Shown here piece after piece: positions 32,547 through 40,582 of a DNA stretch of 45,442 bases. The notes under the pieces are model-generated. The model was given only the letters and a program-made list of their open reading frames with translations. It searched no databases and was not told the DNA's origin. The stretch comes from Litorimonas sp964610115 (GTDB lineage: Bacteria; Pseudomonadota; Alphaproteobacteria; Caulobacterales; Maricaulaceae). The DNA is taken from positions 1-45,442 of the forward strand of contig CAZSUW010000008.1 of assembly GCA_964610115.1 (NCBI GenBank). Reading direction: 5' to 3'. Numbering within the stretch: position 1 is the stretch's first letter; each line of letters starts with the position of its first letter. The position numbers and the translations under genes were made by a program.

Positions 32547-33831
32547 AGCGCAACGCCTCCACCGGATCGATCTTCGACGCTTGCCACGCGGGCCAGAATA
32601 CAGCCAGTGCGCTGATCAGGAACCCCCAAGCCGCGACTGATGCGACTTCTGACCAGACGATCTTGACCGGAATGCGGTCTGTCAGCTGATATACATCGGC
32701 CGGGAAAAGCTGCGTGCCCGTTATGCCTTCAATCGCCAGTTGGATTGGATAGAGGTTGAGGCAGAACAGGATGCCGACCAGTAGGCCGACCAGAGTCCCT
32801 AAAATTCCAACAGTTGCTCCACTCATCAGGAAAATACGCAAAATGCCCCCACTTGTCGTGCCGATCGTACGCAGGATCGCAATGTCGCGGCTCTTATTTT
32901 TCACGAGCATGATCATGGACGCCAAAACGGGAAACGCGGCGATAATGACCACGATCATAAAGATCAGCCGCATAGCGATCTGTTCTACCCGCAGGGCACT
33001 TGCCGTACCGGCATTGCGGTCCCGCCACGTAGACAAGAAGATTGGCTGCTGCGCAGCATCTCTCACACTAGGATCTAGTCGATCAATTTCATCGGGATTG
33101 ACCAAACGCAGTTGGATGTCCCCCGCCCTCTGTCCGCCTTCAAATAGAAGGGACGCTTCGTCCAAGTCCATGTAAAGATAGGCCTGATCGGTCTGAAACA
33201 GACCCACACTGAAAATCGCGCCGATCGTATAGGTCTTTCTGACGGGCACAGACCCACTAATCGTCGATCGCGTGCGGGGACTGTAGACAAGCAGTTTGCT
33301 ACCGACTTGCAAACCTAAACCCGCCGCCATTTGCGACCCAACGGCAATCCGTTGGTCAGTCCCCTCACCCTGACCGAGAGAGTTCAAATCGCCTTGGATG
33401 ACCCCATTGGCAATCAAGTCAAAATCCATCAAATTTTCTTTGCGAATACCGATGACTTGCGCCAAGGCGAACTGTCCATTGGCCTGTACGCCTGTATAGT
33501 GCTGGGTGAATTCAAACGCATTTTCAACGCCAGGAACCGTTTGCAGGCGACGCTCCAGCGCCATGATCTGATCCGGAGAGGATTCGGTGCCAACAGGCGC
33601 GACATACATATGCCCCTCTGACCCGATTGTCAGGCGGATCATGTCAGAGCGGAAACCGTTCATGATCGACATGATGATGATCATCGCCGCAATGGCGAGC
33701 ATGATGCACAGAAAACTGATGACAGCGATAAAACCTACACCGCCACTGTCCTTTTTGGCGCGGAGGTAGCGCATGGCGATCATGCGCTCGACTTTGCCAA
33801 AAGGCGCGTTCATCTTGGCAGCGTCGCTCAT
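32539..33831 (-). CDS. lolC: Lipoprotein-releasing system permease (LolC/E family)
   Basis: MacB-fold membrane subunit of 430 residues. One N-terminal membrane helix (about 35-57) is followed by a periplasmic domain (about 60-285) and three C-terminal helices (about 290-420). The N-terminal AMRYLRAKKDSGGVGFIAVISF and NGFRSDMIRLTIGSEGHMYV and the C-terminal KNKSRDIAILRTIGTTSGGILRIF are family motifs. Only one such gene lies beside lolD, so it may act as a homodimer (the LolF arrangement) in place of a LolC-LolE pair. The start overlaps the proS stop by four bases. Confidence 0.93.
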   Translation of the reverse strand: MSDAAKMNAPFGKVERMIAMRYLRAKKDSGGVGFIAVISFLCIMLAIAAMIIIMSIMNGFRSDMIRLTIGSEGHMYVAPVGTESSPDQIMALERRLQTVPGVENAFEFTQHYTGVQANGQFALAQVIGIRKENLMDFDLIANGVIQGDLNSLGQGEGTDQRIAVGSQMAAGLGLQVGSKLLVYSPRTRSTISGSVPVRKTYTIGAIFSVGLFQTDQAYLYMDLDEASLLFEGGQRAGDIQLRLVNPDEIDRLDPSVRDAAQQPIFLSTWRDRNAGTASALRVEQIAMRLIFMIVVIIAAFPVLASMIMLVKNKSRDIAILRTIGTTSGGILRIFLMSGATVGILGTLVGLLVGILFCLNLYPIQLAIEGITGTQLFPADVYQLTDRIPVKIVWSEVASVAAWGFLISALAVFWPAWQASKIDPVEALRYE

Positions 33832-35144
33832 GCGGTTAGCTTAGCAATAGCCGCTTCAGGCGATAACTCTTCGCGTTCCCCTGTCTGGCGGTTTTTAACT
33901 TCAACGACACCGTTCTTCAGTCCACGCGGGCCAATCACAACCTGCCAAGGCAGGCCGATCAAATCCATGCGGTTGAACTTCACACCGCCCCGGTCGGACG
34001 TGTCATCATAAAGCGGGTCAAGATTGGCGCCAACGCATTTGGCGTAAAAATCGTCCGCCGCCGCATCACAGTCTTCATCGCCAGATTTAAGATTGATAAT
34101 CCCAACACCAAACGGCGCGACAGACTTAGGCCAGATAATCCCGTTTTCATCATGGCTGGCTTCAATAATGCCGCCCACCAAACGCGATACGCCGATGCCG
34201 TAACTTCCCATCTCTAAGAAATGTTCTTTCCCATCCGGACCCATAACCTTTGCCTTGAAAGGTTCAGAATATTTTGTTCCGAAGTAGAAAATATGTCCAA
34301 CTTCGATCCCGCGCGCACTCATGCGTTTGTCTTCGGGGATTGCATTGAATGCGGCTTCTTCATGCATTTCATCGGCGGCCGCATATAGGGCTGTCCGTTC
34401 ATCGACGAGAGCCTGCAAGTCGCCATCAAAATCTATATCCGTTCCCGGCGCCCCCATTTCGACCAAGTCCCGATGGGCATAGACCGCGCTTTCGCCGCTA
34501 TCGGCTAAGATCACGAATTCATGGGACAGATCACCACCAATCGGGCCTGTTTCCGCACGGACCGGAATAGCTTTCAGGCCGAGCCGCTCAAACGTATTGA
34601 GATAGGCGACAAACATCTTGTTATAGCTCTTGCGCGCATCTTCCGGCGTCAGGTCAAAGCTGTACGTATCCTTCATCAGGAACTCGCGACCACGCATCAC
34701 GCCAAAGCGGGGGCGACGTTCATCACGAAACTTCCACTGAATATGATAGAGCATTTTCGGCAGGTCTTTGTAGGAGCGCACAAAGCTGGAAAACACATCC
34801 GTGAGCATTTCCTCATTGGTCGGGCCAAATAGCATATCCCGGTCATGGCGATCTGTGATCCGCAACATTTCGGGGCCATAGGCATCATAGCGTCCGCTCT
34901 TTTTCCACAGCTCCGCGCTCTGGATGGTGGGCATCAGCATCTCAACCGCACCGGCGCGGTTTTGCTCTTCACGAACGATTTGCTCGATCTTTTTTAGAAC
35001 TTTGTGGCCCAGTGGCAGCCAAGTGTAGATGCCCGCACTGTTCTGGCGGATCATACCTGCACGCAGCATCAGCTGATGGCTGGCAATCGTCGCGTCTGAC
35101 GGGGTCTCCTTAAGGAGAGGCAGAAAATAGCGTGAGAGTCGCAT
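33828..35144 (-). CDS. proS: Prolyl-tRNA synthetase (short alphaproteobacterial type)
   Basis: Class II synthetase charging tRNA-Pro. ATG 35144 (MRLSRYFLPLLKETPSDATI) gives 438 residues; the usual bacterial enzyme is about 570 because of an inserted editing domain, which is absent here, as is normal for this class of bacteria. Motif 1 is in GMIRQNSAGIYTWLPLGHKVL, motif 2 in YHIQWKFRDERRPRFGVMRGREFLMKD, and motif 3 in GSYGIGVSRLVG. The C-terminal anticodon-binding domain begins near VAPFGVGIINL. Misacylated Ala-tRNA-Pro would need a separate deacylase elsewhere. It overlaps lolC by four bases. Confidence 0.96.
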   Translation of the reverse strand: MRLSRYFLPLLKETPSDATIASHQLMLRAGMIRQNSAGIYTWLPLGHKVLKKIEQIVREEQNRAGAVEMLMPTIQSAELWKKSGRYDAYGPEMLRITDRHDRDMLFGPTNEEMLTDVFSSFVRSYKDLPKMLYHIQWKFRDERRPRFGVMRGREFLMKDTYSFDLTPEDARKSYNKMFVAYLNTFERLGLKAIPVRAETGPIGGDLSHEFVILADSGESAVYAHRDLVEMGAPGTDIDFDGDLQALVDERTALYAAADEMHEEAAFNAIPEDKRMSARGIEVGHIFYFGTKYSEPFKAKVMGPDGKEHFLEMGSYGIGVSRLVGGIIEASHDENGIIWPKSVAPFGVGIINLKSGDEDCDAAADDFYAKCVGANLDPLYDDTSDRGGVKFNRMDLIGLPWQVVIGPRGLKNGVVEVKNRQTGEREELSPEAAIAKLTA

Positions 35145-35210
35145 AGAGGCTCGCTTAAGGTGGGCAGCCTGCGCTCGCAAGCCGTGGTTAACAGCGGGTT
35201 AGCGCGTGGA

Positions 35211-35477
35211 TTAACGAATGCCCATCCACTGGCCCATCCGTTCCCATGTCAGCCAGCCACTATAAACCACGATATAGGTCAGGATGAATAAGATAACGGC
35301 CAAACCGGTCGCCCATATCAGTTTCTTTTTCATCATGGGCTTAACAGGCGCACCGGGTTCCGTGCCGTGTTCAATCGCGTCCTCTTCAGCCTGCCCCCGC
35401 ACGCCAATCGGCAAAACGATCAGCAAGGAAAGCCACCATAGGATCATAAAAGTCGCAGTCGCAGTAAACCAGTTCAT
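35211..35477 (-). CDS. DUF1467 family two-span membrane protein
   Basis: An 88-residue protein with two membrane helices (about 7-27 and 54-75) and a charged middle with GQAEEDAIEHGTEPGAPVK. The size, the LPIGVRGQ motif and position between mce and proS match the DUF1467 family found in this same place in many alphaproteobacteria. Function is unknown. It is 41 bases downstream of mce and 66 upstream of proS, on the same strand, so it is probably part of the operon. Confidence 0.85.
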   Translation of the reverse strand: MNWFTATATFMILWWLSLLIVLPIGVRGQAEEDAIEHGTEPGAPVKPMMKKKLIWATGLAVILFILTYIVVYSGWLTWERMGQWMGIR

Positions 35478-35518
35478 GATAGCCGCCTAAAACAGTGCGT
35501 CTCTTTTGTGGAGTGCGG

Positions 35519-35944
35519 TCAATGGTCCTCAACGGCACTTTTCGGAGTTTCCATTAATTCGATCAGCACGCCGCCAGAATCACCGGGGTGAAGGAAGACG
35601 ACGGGCGTCCCGTGGGCCCCAATTCGGGGCGCATTCAATACCCGCATGCCCCTTGCCGTCATCGTTTCGACGGCAGCATGAATATCCTCAACCTCAAAGC
35701 AGATATGGTGCTGACCGCCCTTCGGATTGCGCGAAAGAAACTTGGTTATCGGCGAGTTCTCGCCATAAGGTTCGATCAACTCCACTTGCCCACTTGGTAG
35801 GTTCACAAAGGCAAAACTCACACCTTGCGGTGGCAAAGCTTTGGGCTCTGTTATCTCTGTCGCGCCCAAAACATCACGGTAAAACGCAATGGCCACCTGA
35901 ATGTCGGGCACGGCCACTCCGACGTGGTTCAAGGGTCCGATCAC
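35519..35944 (-). CDS. mce: Methylmalonyl-CoA epimerase
   Basis: Interconverts the 2R and 2S forms of methylmalonyl-CoA in propionyl-CoA catabolism. The 141-residue VOC-fold protein starts with MIGPLNHVGVAVPDIQVAI (first metal histidine). It also has GQVELIEPYGENSPITKFL, GQHHICFEVEDIHAAV (second histidine) and GGVLIELMETP (glutamate ligand), the metal site expected of the family. It lies 11 bases after rnj. Its placement near unrelated housekeeping genes is conserved in relatives, so context does not reveal more. Confidence 0.9.
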   Translation of the reverse strand: MIGPLNHVGVAVPDIQVAIAFYRDVLGATEITEPKALPPQGVSFAFVNLPSGQVELIEPYGENSPITKFLSRNPKGGQHHICFEVEDIHAAVETMTARGMRVLNAPRIGAHGTPVVFLHPGDSGGVLIELMETPKSAVEDH

Positions 35945-35955
35945 GATAGCCTCCT

Positions 35956-37647
35956 TTATGCGGCTTTCACGCGGTGCGCATGAACTTCGACGACAGCCCG
36001 CTTGCCGGTTCGGTCTCGAACCACGCGCTTTACGCGACCGCGAATCTTATCTTCAACAATATCTTCATCCCGTCGCGCACGTTGGGACAATTCTTCAAAA
36101 GCCTCTTCCGCTGCATCCGCAACGGCCTCGACCAAATCGTCTAACTCATGTCCATCAGGACCTTCTGGGAAGCCAATAATGCGTGGTTCTGGGCCGCTAA
36201 CAATCTTGCCTTTCTGGTTAATGACCACACTCACCCCGACATGACCCGCATAGGCCATTTTTCGGCGTAGACGCAGACCATCATCCGTCGACGGTACGAT
36301 AACGCCACCATCTTCATAAAGCCGCCCACTCGGTACAATATCGACGATCTTCGGCCCGTCAGGCGCGAGCCGCATCATCTCTCCATTGCGGCCCGGCATG
36401 GATTTTGACGCGCCGACCATTTTGGCAAAACGCGCATGTTCTAGCAGATGCCGTCGTTCGCCATGCACAGGCACAGCAATGCGCGGCCTGACCCATTCAT
36501 ACATGCGTTTCAATTCATCCCGGTTCGGGTGTCCGGAAACATGAATGGGGCGGTCTTTTTCTGTCACAATCTGCACGCCATCATCGGCGAGCGCATTTTG
36601 CAGGGCAAAGATAGACTTCTCGTTTCCAGGAATGACTTTGGATGAAAAAATAACGACATCGTCTTTTTTGAACCGGACGGAACGATGGGAGCCACTTGCA
36701 ATCCGAGACAAAGCGGCTCGGGGTTCACCTTGGCTACCCGTACAAAGATAGAGGACGTGGCTTTGCGGCATGACGGCCGCTTCGTCTTCGCTGATCAGCG
36801 TAAAATCGGACAGCAGGCCTACGGAACGCGCTGCCGCTGTCATGCGCTTCATACTACGCCCGATCAGACAGACGGACCGATTGTTCACCTTGGCCGCATA
36901 CATCACGCTGTCCAGACGACCGACATTGGACGCAAATGTTGCGACAGCCACGGCCTGTCCGTCATATTCGCCAATCAGCTTGACCAACTCATCGCGGACG
37001 CCGTCTTCAGACCCGCTTTCCCCCGGAGAAAAAACATTTGTGCTATCGCAGATCATTGCCATGACGCCTTCATCTCCGAGCGCTTTTAGAGCCGCCTCAT
37101 CAACGGCCTCGCCAACCGTTGGCGTTGGGTCGATCTTCCAATCGCCCGTATGCAGAACCGTTCCCAGCGCGGTTCGGATCGCGAGCGCATTGGGCTCAGG
37201 GATAGAATGCGTCAAAGTAATCAGGTCGAACGTAAACGGTCCAAGATCGAAAGACCCTTTTAGCGGGATTTCGATAAGATCCACCTCACCCAGCAAGTCC
37301 GCTTCGGCAAGCCGGTCTTTGACCAGCCACATTGTAAAAGGCGTGGCATAGACGGGACATTTTAAACGCGGCCAGAGACGCGCGAGTGCGCCCATGTGGT
37401 CTTCATGCGCATGGGTAAGCACGATCCCCAGTAAGTTATGCCGATGCTCTTCGATAAAGGCAGTGTCCGGCATAATGACGTCTACGCCTGGGGTCGTCGC
37501 ATCTCCAAACGTCACCCCAATATCAACGATGACCCATTTGCGATCATGCGCGGGCCCGAACCCGAACAGGTTCAGGTTCATGCCGATCTCGCCGGATCCC
37601 CCTAGCGGTAGGAAGACGAATTCGTCGTCTTGTTTAGGTTTGGGCAT
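35956..37647 (-). CDS. rnj: Ribonuclease J
   Basis: Metallo-beta-lactamase/beta-CASP RNase with 5'-exonuclease and endonuclease activity in RNA decay. The 563-residue protein has FVFLPLGGSGEIGMNLNLFG at the start, the zinc motif HAHEDHMGAL (about residues 77-86), LVLHTGDWKIDPTP-type second zinc motif seen as VLHTGDWKIDPTP, beta-CASP blocks around STNVFSPGESGSE and CTGSQGEPRAALSRIASG, VHVSGHPNRDE-like HVSGHPNRDELK, and the C-terminal VPVHGERRHLLEHA. The start overlaps the coaX 3' end by 14 bases; its GGAGG ribosome site is inside coaX. Confidence 0.95.
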   Translation of the reverse strand: MPKPKQDDEFVFLPLGGSGEIGMNLNLFGFGPAHDRKWVIVDIGVTFGDATTPGVDVIMPDTAFIEEHRHNLLGIVLTHAHEDHMGALARLWPRLKCPVYATPFTMWLVKDRLAEADLLGEVDLIEIPLKGSFDLGPFTFDLITLTHSIPEPNALAIRTALGTVLHTGDWKIDPTPTVGEAVDEAALKALGDEGVMAMICDSTNVFSPGESGSEDGVRDELVKLIGEYDGQAVAVATFASNVGRLDSVMYAAKVNNRSVCLIGRSMKRMTAAARSVGLLSDFTLISEDEAAVMPQSHVLYLCTGSQGEPRAALSRIASGSHRSVRFKKDDVVIFSSKVIPGNEKSIFALQNALADDGVQIVTEKDRPIHVSGHPNRDELKRMYEWVRPRIAVPVHGERRHLLEHARFAKMVGASKSMPGRNGEMMRLAPDGPKIVDIVPSGRLYEDGGVIVPSTDDGLRLRRKMAYAGHVGVSVVINQKGKIVSGPEPRIIGFPEGPDGHELDDLVEAVADAAEEAFEELSQRARRDEDIVEDKIRGRVKRVVRDRTGKRAVVEVHAHRVKAA

Positions 37648-38407
37648 TTAGCCTCCAGATTTCCAGCAAACCTTCAATCGTCAAATTCGGATCGAAATGC
37701 TGAATTGTTTTCGAGGCCCCTTCAAAGAGGCTCGCGACACCGCCTGTTCCAATGATCGTAAAGTCGCGGCCATCTTCGTCTCGGATCCGCTCTACTAAAC
37801 CATCGATAAGGCCAATATAGCCCCAAAAAACACCCGACTGCATGGCTGCAACCGTGTTCTTGCCAATCACGCGATCAGGCTTGCGAATTTCAATCCGGGG
37901 CAGCTGTGCCGCCGCTTCGTGCAGTGCGCGCATGGACAGGTTGATACCAGGGCAAATAATACCCCCTTCAAAAAAGCGGTCTTCTGAGAGAATATCGAAT
38001 GTCGTGGCCGTACCGCTGTCAACAACGATTAGAGGACCGGGATATTTCAGCGTCGCGCCCAGCACAGTCACAAGACGGTCCGCGCCTACCTGTTCCGGAT
38101 TATCAACGCGAATGCCAATGCCAAGTTCAACATCAACTTCCCCGACGACCAGTGGCTCTACGCCAATGTGACGACGCGCGAGATTGCGTTGATTGAAAAG
38201 GGACTGAGGCACGACCGTTGAAATCACACAGCCGCCAATATCTTTAAACGACAGGCCGCTCATCATCAGTAATTGATGAAACCAGACGGCAAATTCGTCC
38301 GCAGTGCGCGCCGGGTCCGTCGCAATGCGCCATTCCCCGACCCACTTTCTGCCGTCATGGATCGCAAACAGCGTATTTGTATTCCCTGTATCGATAACAA
38401 GAAGCAT
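37634..38407 (-). CDS. coaX: Type III pantothenate kinase
   Basis: First step of coenzyme A synthesis, by the ASKHA-fold kinase that is not inhibited by CoA. The 257-residue protein has the phosphate loop LLVIDTGNTNTLFAIHDG (2-19), NPEQVGADRLVTVLGA, the second phosphate motif VVDSGTATTFDIL, GGIICPGINLSMRALHEAAAQLP and the C-terminal TIIGTGGVASLFEG. It lies four bases after birA, the common birA-coaX pairing, and overlaps rnj by 14 bases. No CoaA-type kinase is visible in the window. Confidence 0.96.
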   Translation of the reverse strand: MLLVIDTGNTNTLFAIHDGRKWVGEWRIATDPARTADEFAVWFHQLLMMSGLSFKDIGGCVISTVVPQSLFNQRNLARRHIGVEPLVVGEVDVELGIGIRVDNPEQVGADRLVTVLGATLKYPGPLIVVDSGTATTFDILSEDRFFEGGIICPGINLSMRALHEAAAQLPRIEIRKPDRVIGKNTVAAMQSGVFWGYIGLIDGLVERIRDEDGRDFTIIGTGGVASLFEGASKTIQHFDPNLTIEGLLEIWRLNAQT

Positions 38408-38411
38408 AGGT

Positions 38412-39131
38412 CTATCCGAAACTTACGTCGCCAGCATGGACACGAAGCTCTGTGCCATCCTCTCGTTTCAGGCACAATGCCCCGTCTAGACCCAGATCTG
38501 TGAAGACCCCGGTTTGCTGATTGACGTTCACAGTCTTTCCCAAATGATGCGCACGTTCAAGCCAGGCGACGCGAACCGGTTCAAACCCGTCATGCAAAAC
38601 CCGTGAAATCCAAATGTCGACTTCATTCGCTAAAACGGCAAGGACCGTGTCAGGACCGGTAAAAAGCGGCTCTGGTCCGGAGAGGTCCTCTGCTTGCATG
38701 ATTTCCGTCAAATGGGTGGCAGGATAAAGCAAACCTTCTGGATGAGAGACCAGATTGATCCCGACCCCGATAAGAAGCGCCTCCGCTTCTCGCTCGACAA
38801 GTATACCCGCAATCTTCGCACCACCCGCCAGCACATCGTTCGGCCACTTTAACGTTACAGCTTGGCTGGGGCGGTAGGCCGCGATTGTTTCGGTTATGGC
38901 CACCGCGACCGCAAAGCCTATGAACACAGCGTCTGCGGGATCTAGCGAACAAGGCAGCAAACACGTTGCGTGAAAATTTCCGCTCAGGCTTTGCCACTGA
39001 CGATCAAGACGGCCGCGCCCCTTCGTCTGCTGATCGGCTCTTACCCAGACGGTATTCCGCACACCCTGTTCGTAAAGGGTGCGCGCTTCGTCCTGAGTCG
39101 AGCCAATTGTGTCGTGATAAATGAACTTCAG
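38412..39131 (-). CDS. birA: Biotin-protein ligase (class I, catalytic only)
   Basis: Makes biotinyl-AMP and attaches biotin to AccB Lys127 and other carriers. Motifs: QQTKGRGRLDRQW (ATP and biotin loop), LKWPNDVLAGGAKIAGILVE and LIGVGINL. There is no DNA-binding N-terminal domain. The first standard start in frame is GTG 39062 (216 residues), but the 23 codons before it, beginning CTG 39131, read as the conserved YHDTIGSTQDEARTLYEQG, equivalent to the family's D-S-T-N-D substrate motif. So the true start is probably CTG 39131 or ATT 39122 (236-239 residues). There is no good ribosome site; a sequencing error is another possibility. Confidence 0.9.
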   Translation of the reverse strand: MKFIYHDTIGSTQDEARTLYEQGVRNTVWVRADQQTKGRGRLDRQWQSLSGNFHATCLLPCSLDPADAVFIGFAVAVAITETIAAYRPSQAVTLKWPNDVLAGGAKIAGILVEREAEALLIGVGINLVSHPEGLLYPATHLTEIMQAEDLSGPEPLFTGPDTVLAVLANEVDIWISRVLHDGFEPVRVAWLERAHHLGKTVNVNQQTGVFTDLGLDGALCLKREDGTELRVHAGDVSFG

Positions 39132-39138
39132 CGGACAA

Positions 39139-40581
39139 CTACGATGTCAGGGCCAAGGACGCGGACTCGAGCAAGTCGCGCAATGGCAATGTAAACACAC
39201 CGAAGAATACGAGTAGCCCTAAGATCAAAGCGACACCCGTTGTAATATAGCGAAGGCTCGCTGGCGCATCGATAAACTCGACGGTAGGTTCATCAAACCA
39301 CATGGTTTTAATCACACGCAGATAGTAGAACGCGCCGATCACAGACGCGATCAGCGCCGCAACAACCAACCACCAAAGATCGGCCTGGATCGCCGGCAAG
39401 AATGCAAAAACTTTTCCGAAGAAACCGAATAGCGGTGGGATTCCCATCAGGCTGAACATGAACACTGTCATGACAATGGCCATGCCACGATTAGTCTTTG
39501 CGAGGCCCGATAGATCACTAATTTGTTCGACCATACCATTGCGGATGCGCATTTGCAGGATCGCGGAGAAAACGCCGATCGATGTAATCACATAAATCGT
39601 CATGAAGATAAGCATGCCCTGTAGCCCGAACGCTGTCCCTGCCGCCAATGGCACAAGTGCGTAGCCCATATTCGCAATCGAGGAATAAGCCATCAGACGC
39701 TTGATGTTCGTTTGTGATAACGCGCCGACAGCCCCGACAAACATTGAAATAATGGCGATGCTGGCGATCACTTGCTGCCATTGGTCAAACGCGCCTTCTA
39801 GCGGCCCGAAAAGGACCCGCGCGATGAGCGCCATAGCGGCGAATTTCGGCGCGCTTGCAAAGAAGCCTGTTACAGGCGTGGGCGAGCCTTCGTAGACATC
39901 CGGTGTCCACATATGGAACGGAGCCGCGGAAATTTTGAAGGCCAAGCCGCAAACCATAAAGACCATACCGCCAATAATTGGAACGCTCATCCCGTCATCT
40001 GCGATCACGGTCGCAATGCCGTCAAAATCGAGGTGACCCGTAAAGCCATAGATGAGCGACGCGCCGTATAGCAGAAGACCCGAACTGATCGCGCCGAGAA
40101 CAAAATACTTCAGGCCCGCTTCTGACGCGCGCAAACTATCGCGGTTAAACGCCGCCATAATGTAGAGCGCGAGGGTTTGGAGTTCGAGGCCGATATAAAG
40201 CGCGAGCAGATTGTTTGCGCTGACCATGATCGACATGCCCAGCACCGCATAAAGCATAAGCACCGAAAACTCGAACCGGTCTAACCCTTCGGCCTTAAAG
40301 TAGGGACGCGTAAAGATTAGCGCTAGCGCCGCGCCCAAACCGATGATCAGCTTTGCGTAATGCCCGAAGTCATCCACGCGCAACATACCATTGAACGCCA
40401 AGCCCTGCGGGCGACCTAGCAAGAAACCGATCAACGCAAAGATGACCAGCATAATGATGGCAACAACGCGCATCACGTCGGCTTGCTTTTCGTCTTTGAC
40501 CAGTAAAGTCACGAGGACGACGAAAATCGTTTGCGTTGCCAGAAGCAGTTCCGGCGCCATGAGGGAAATCGCTTGGAACAT
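39139..40581 (-). CDS. nuoN: NADH-quinone oxidoreductase subunit N
   Basis: One of three antiporter-like proton-pumping subunits of complex I, in the inner membrane. ATG 40581 (MFQAISLMAPELLLATQTIF) gives 480 residues; about 14 membrane helices. The transport core KISAAPFHMWTPDVYEGSPTP and LSQTNIKRLMAYSSIANMGY contain the conserved lysines and the broken helix region. It is one base downstream of the nuoM stop, so it is co-translated, and it ends the nuo operon eight bases before the likely birA start. Confidence 0.96.
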   Translation of the reverse strand: MFQAISLMAPELLLATQTIFVVLVTLLVKDEKQADVMRVVAIIMLVIFALIGFLLGRPQGLAFNGMLRVDDFGHYAKLIIGLGAALALIFTRPYFKAEGLDRFEFSVLMLYAVLGMSIMVSANNLLALYIGLELQTLALYIMAAFNRDSLRASEAGLKYFVLGAISSGLLLYGASLIYGFTGHLDFDGIATVIADDGMSVPIIGGMVFMVCGLAFKISAAPFHMWTPDVYEGSPTPVTGFFASAPKFAAMALIARVLFGPLEGAFDQWQQVIASIAIISMFVGAVGALSQTNIKRLMAYSSIANMGYALVPLAAGTAFGLQGMLIFMTIYVITSIGVFSAILQMRIRNGMVEQISDLSGLAKTNRGMAIVMTVFMFSLMGIPPLFGFFGKVFAFLPAIQADLWWLVVAALIASVIGAFYYLRVIKTMWFDEPTVEFIDAPASLRYITTGVALILGLLVFFGVFTLPLRDLLESASLALTS

Positions 40582-40582
40582 C

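Noticed and set aside
36770..37351. Plus-strand open frame of 193 codons antisense to rnj
   Set aside because: Shadow of the conserved RNase J frame, low-complexity Ser/Arg/Pro-rich product without a ribosome site.
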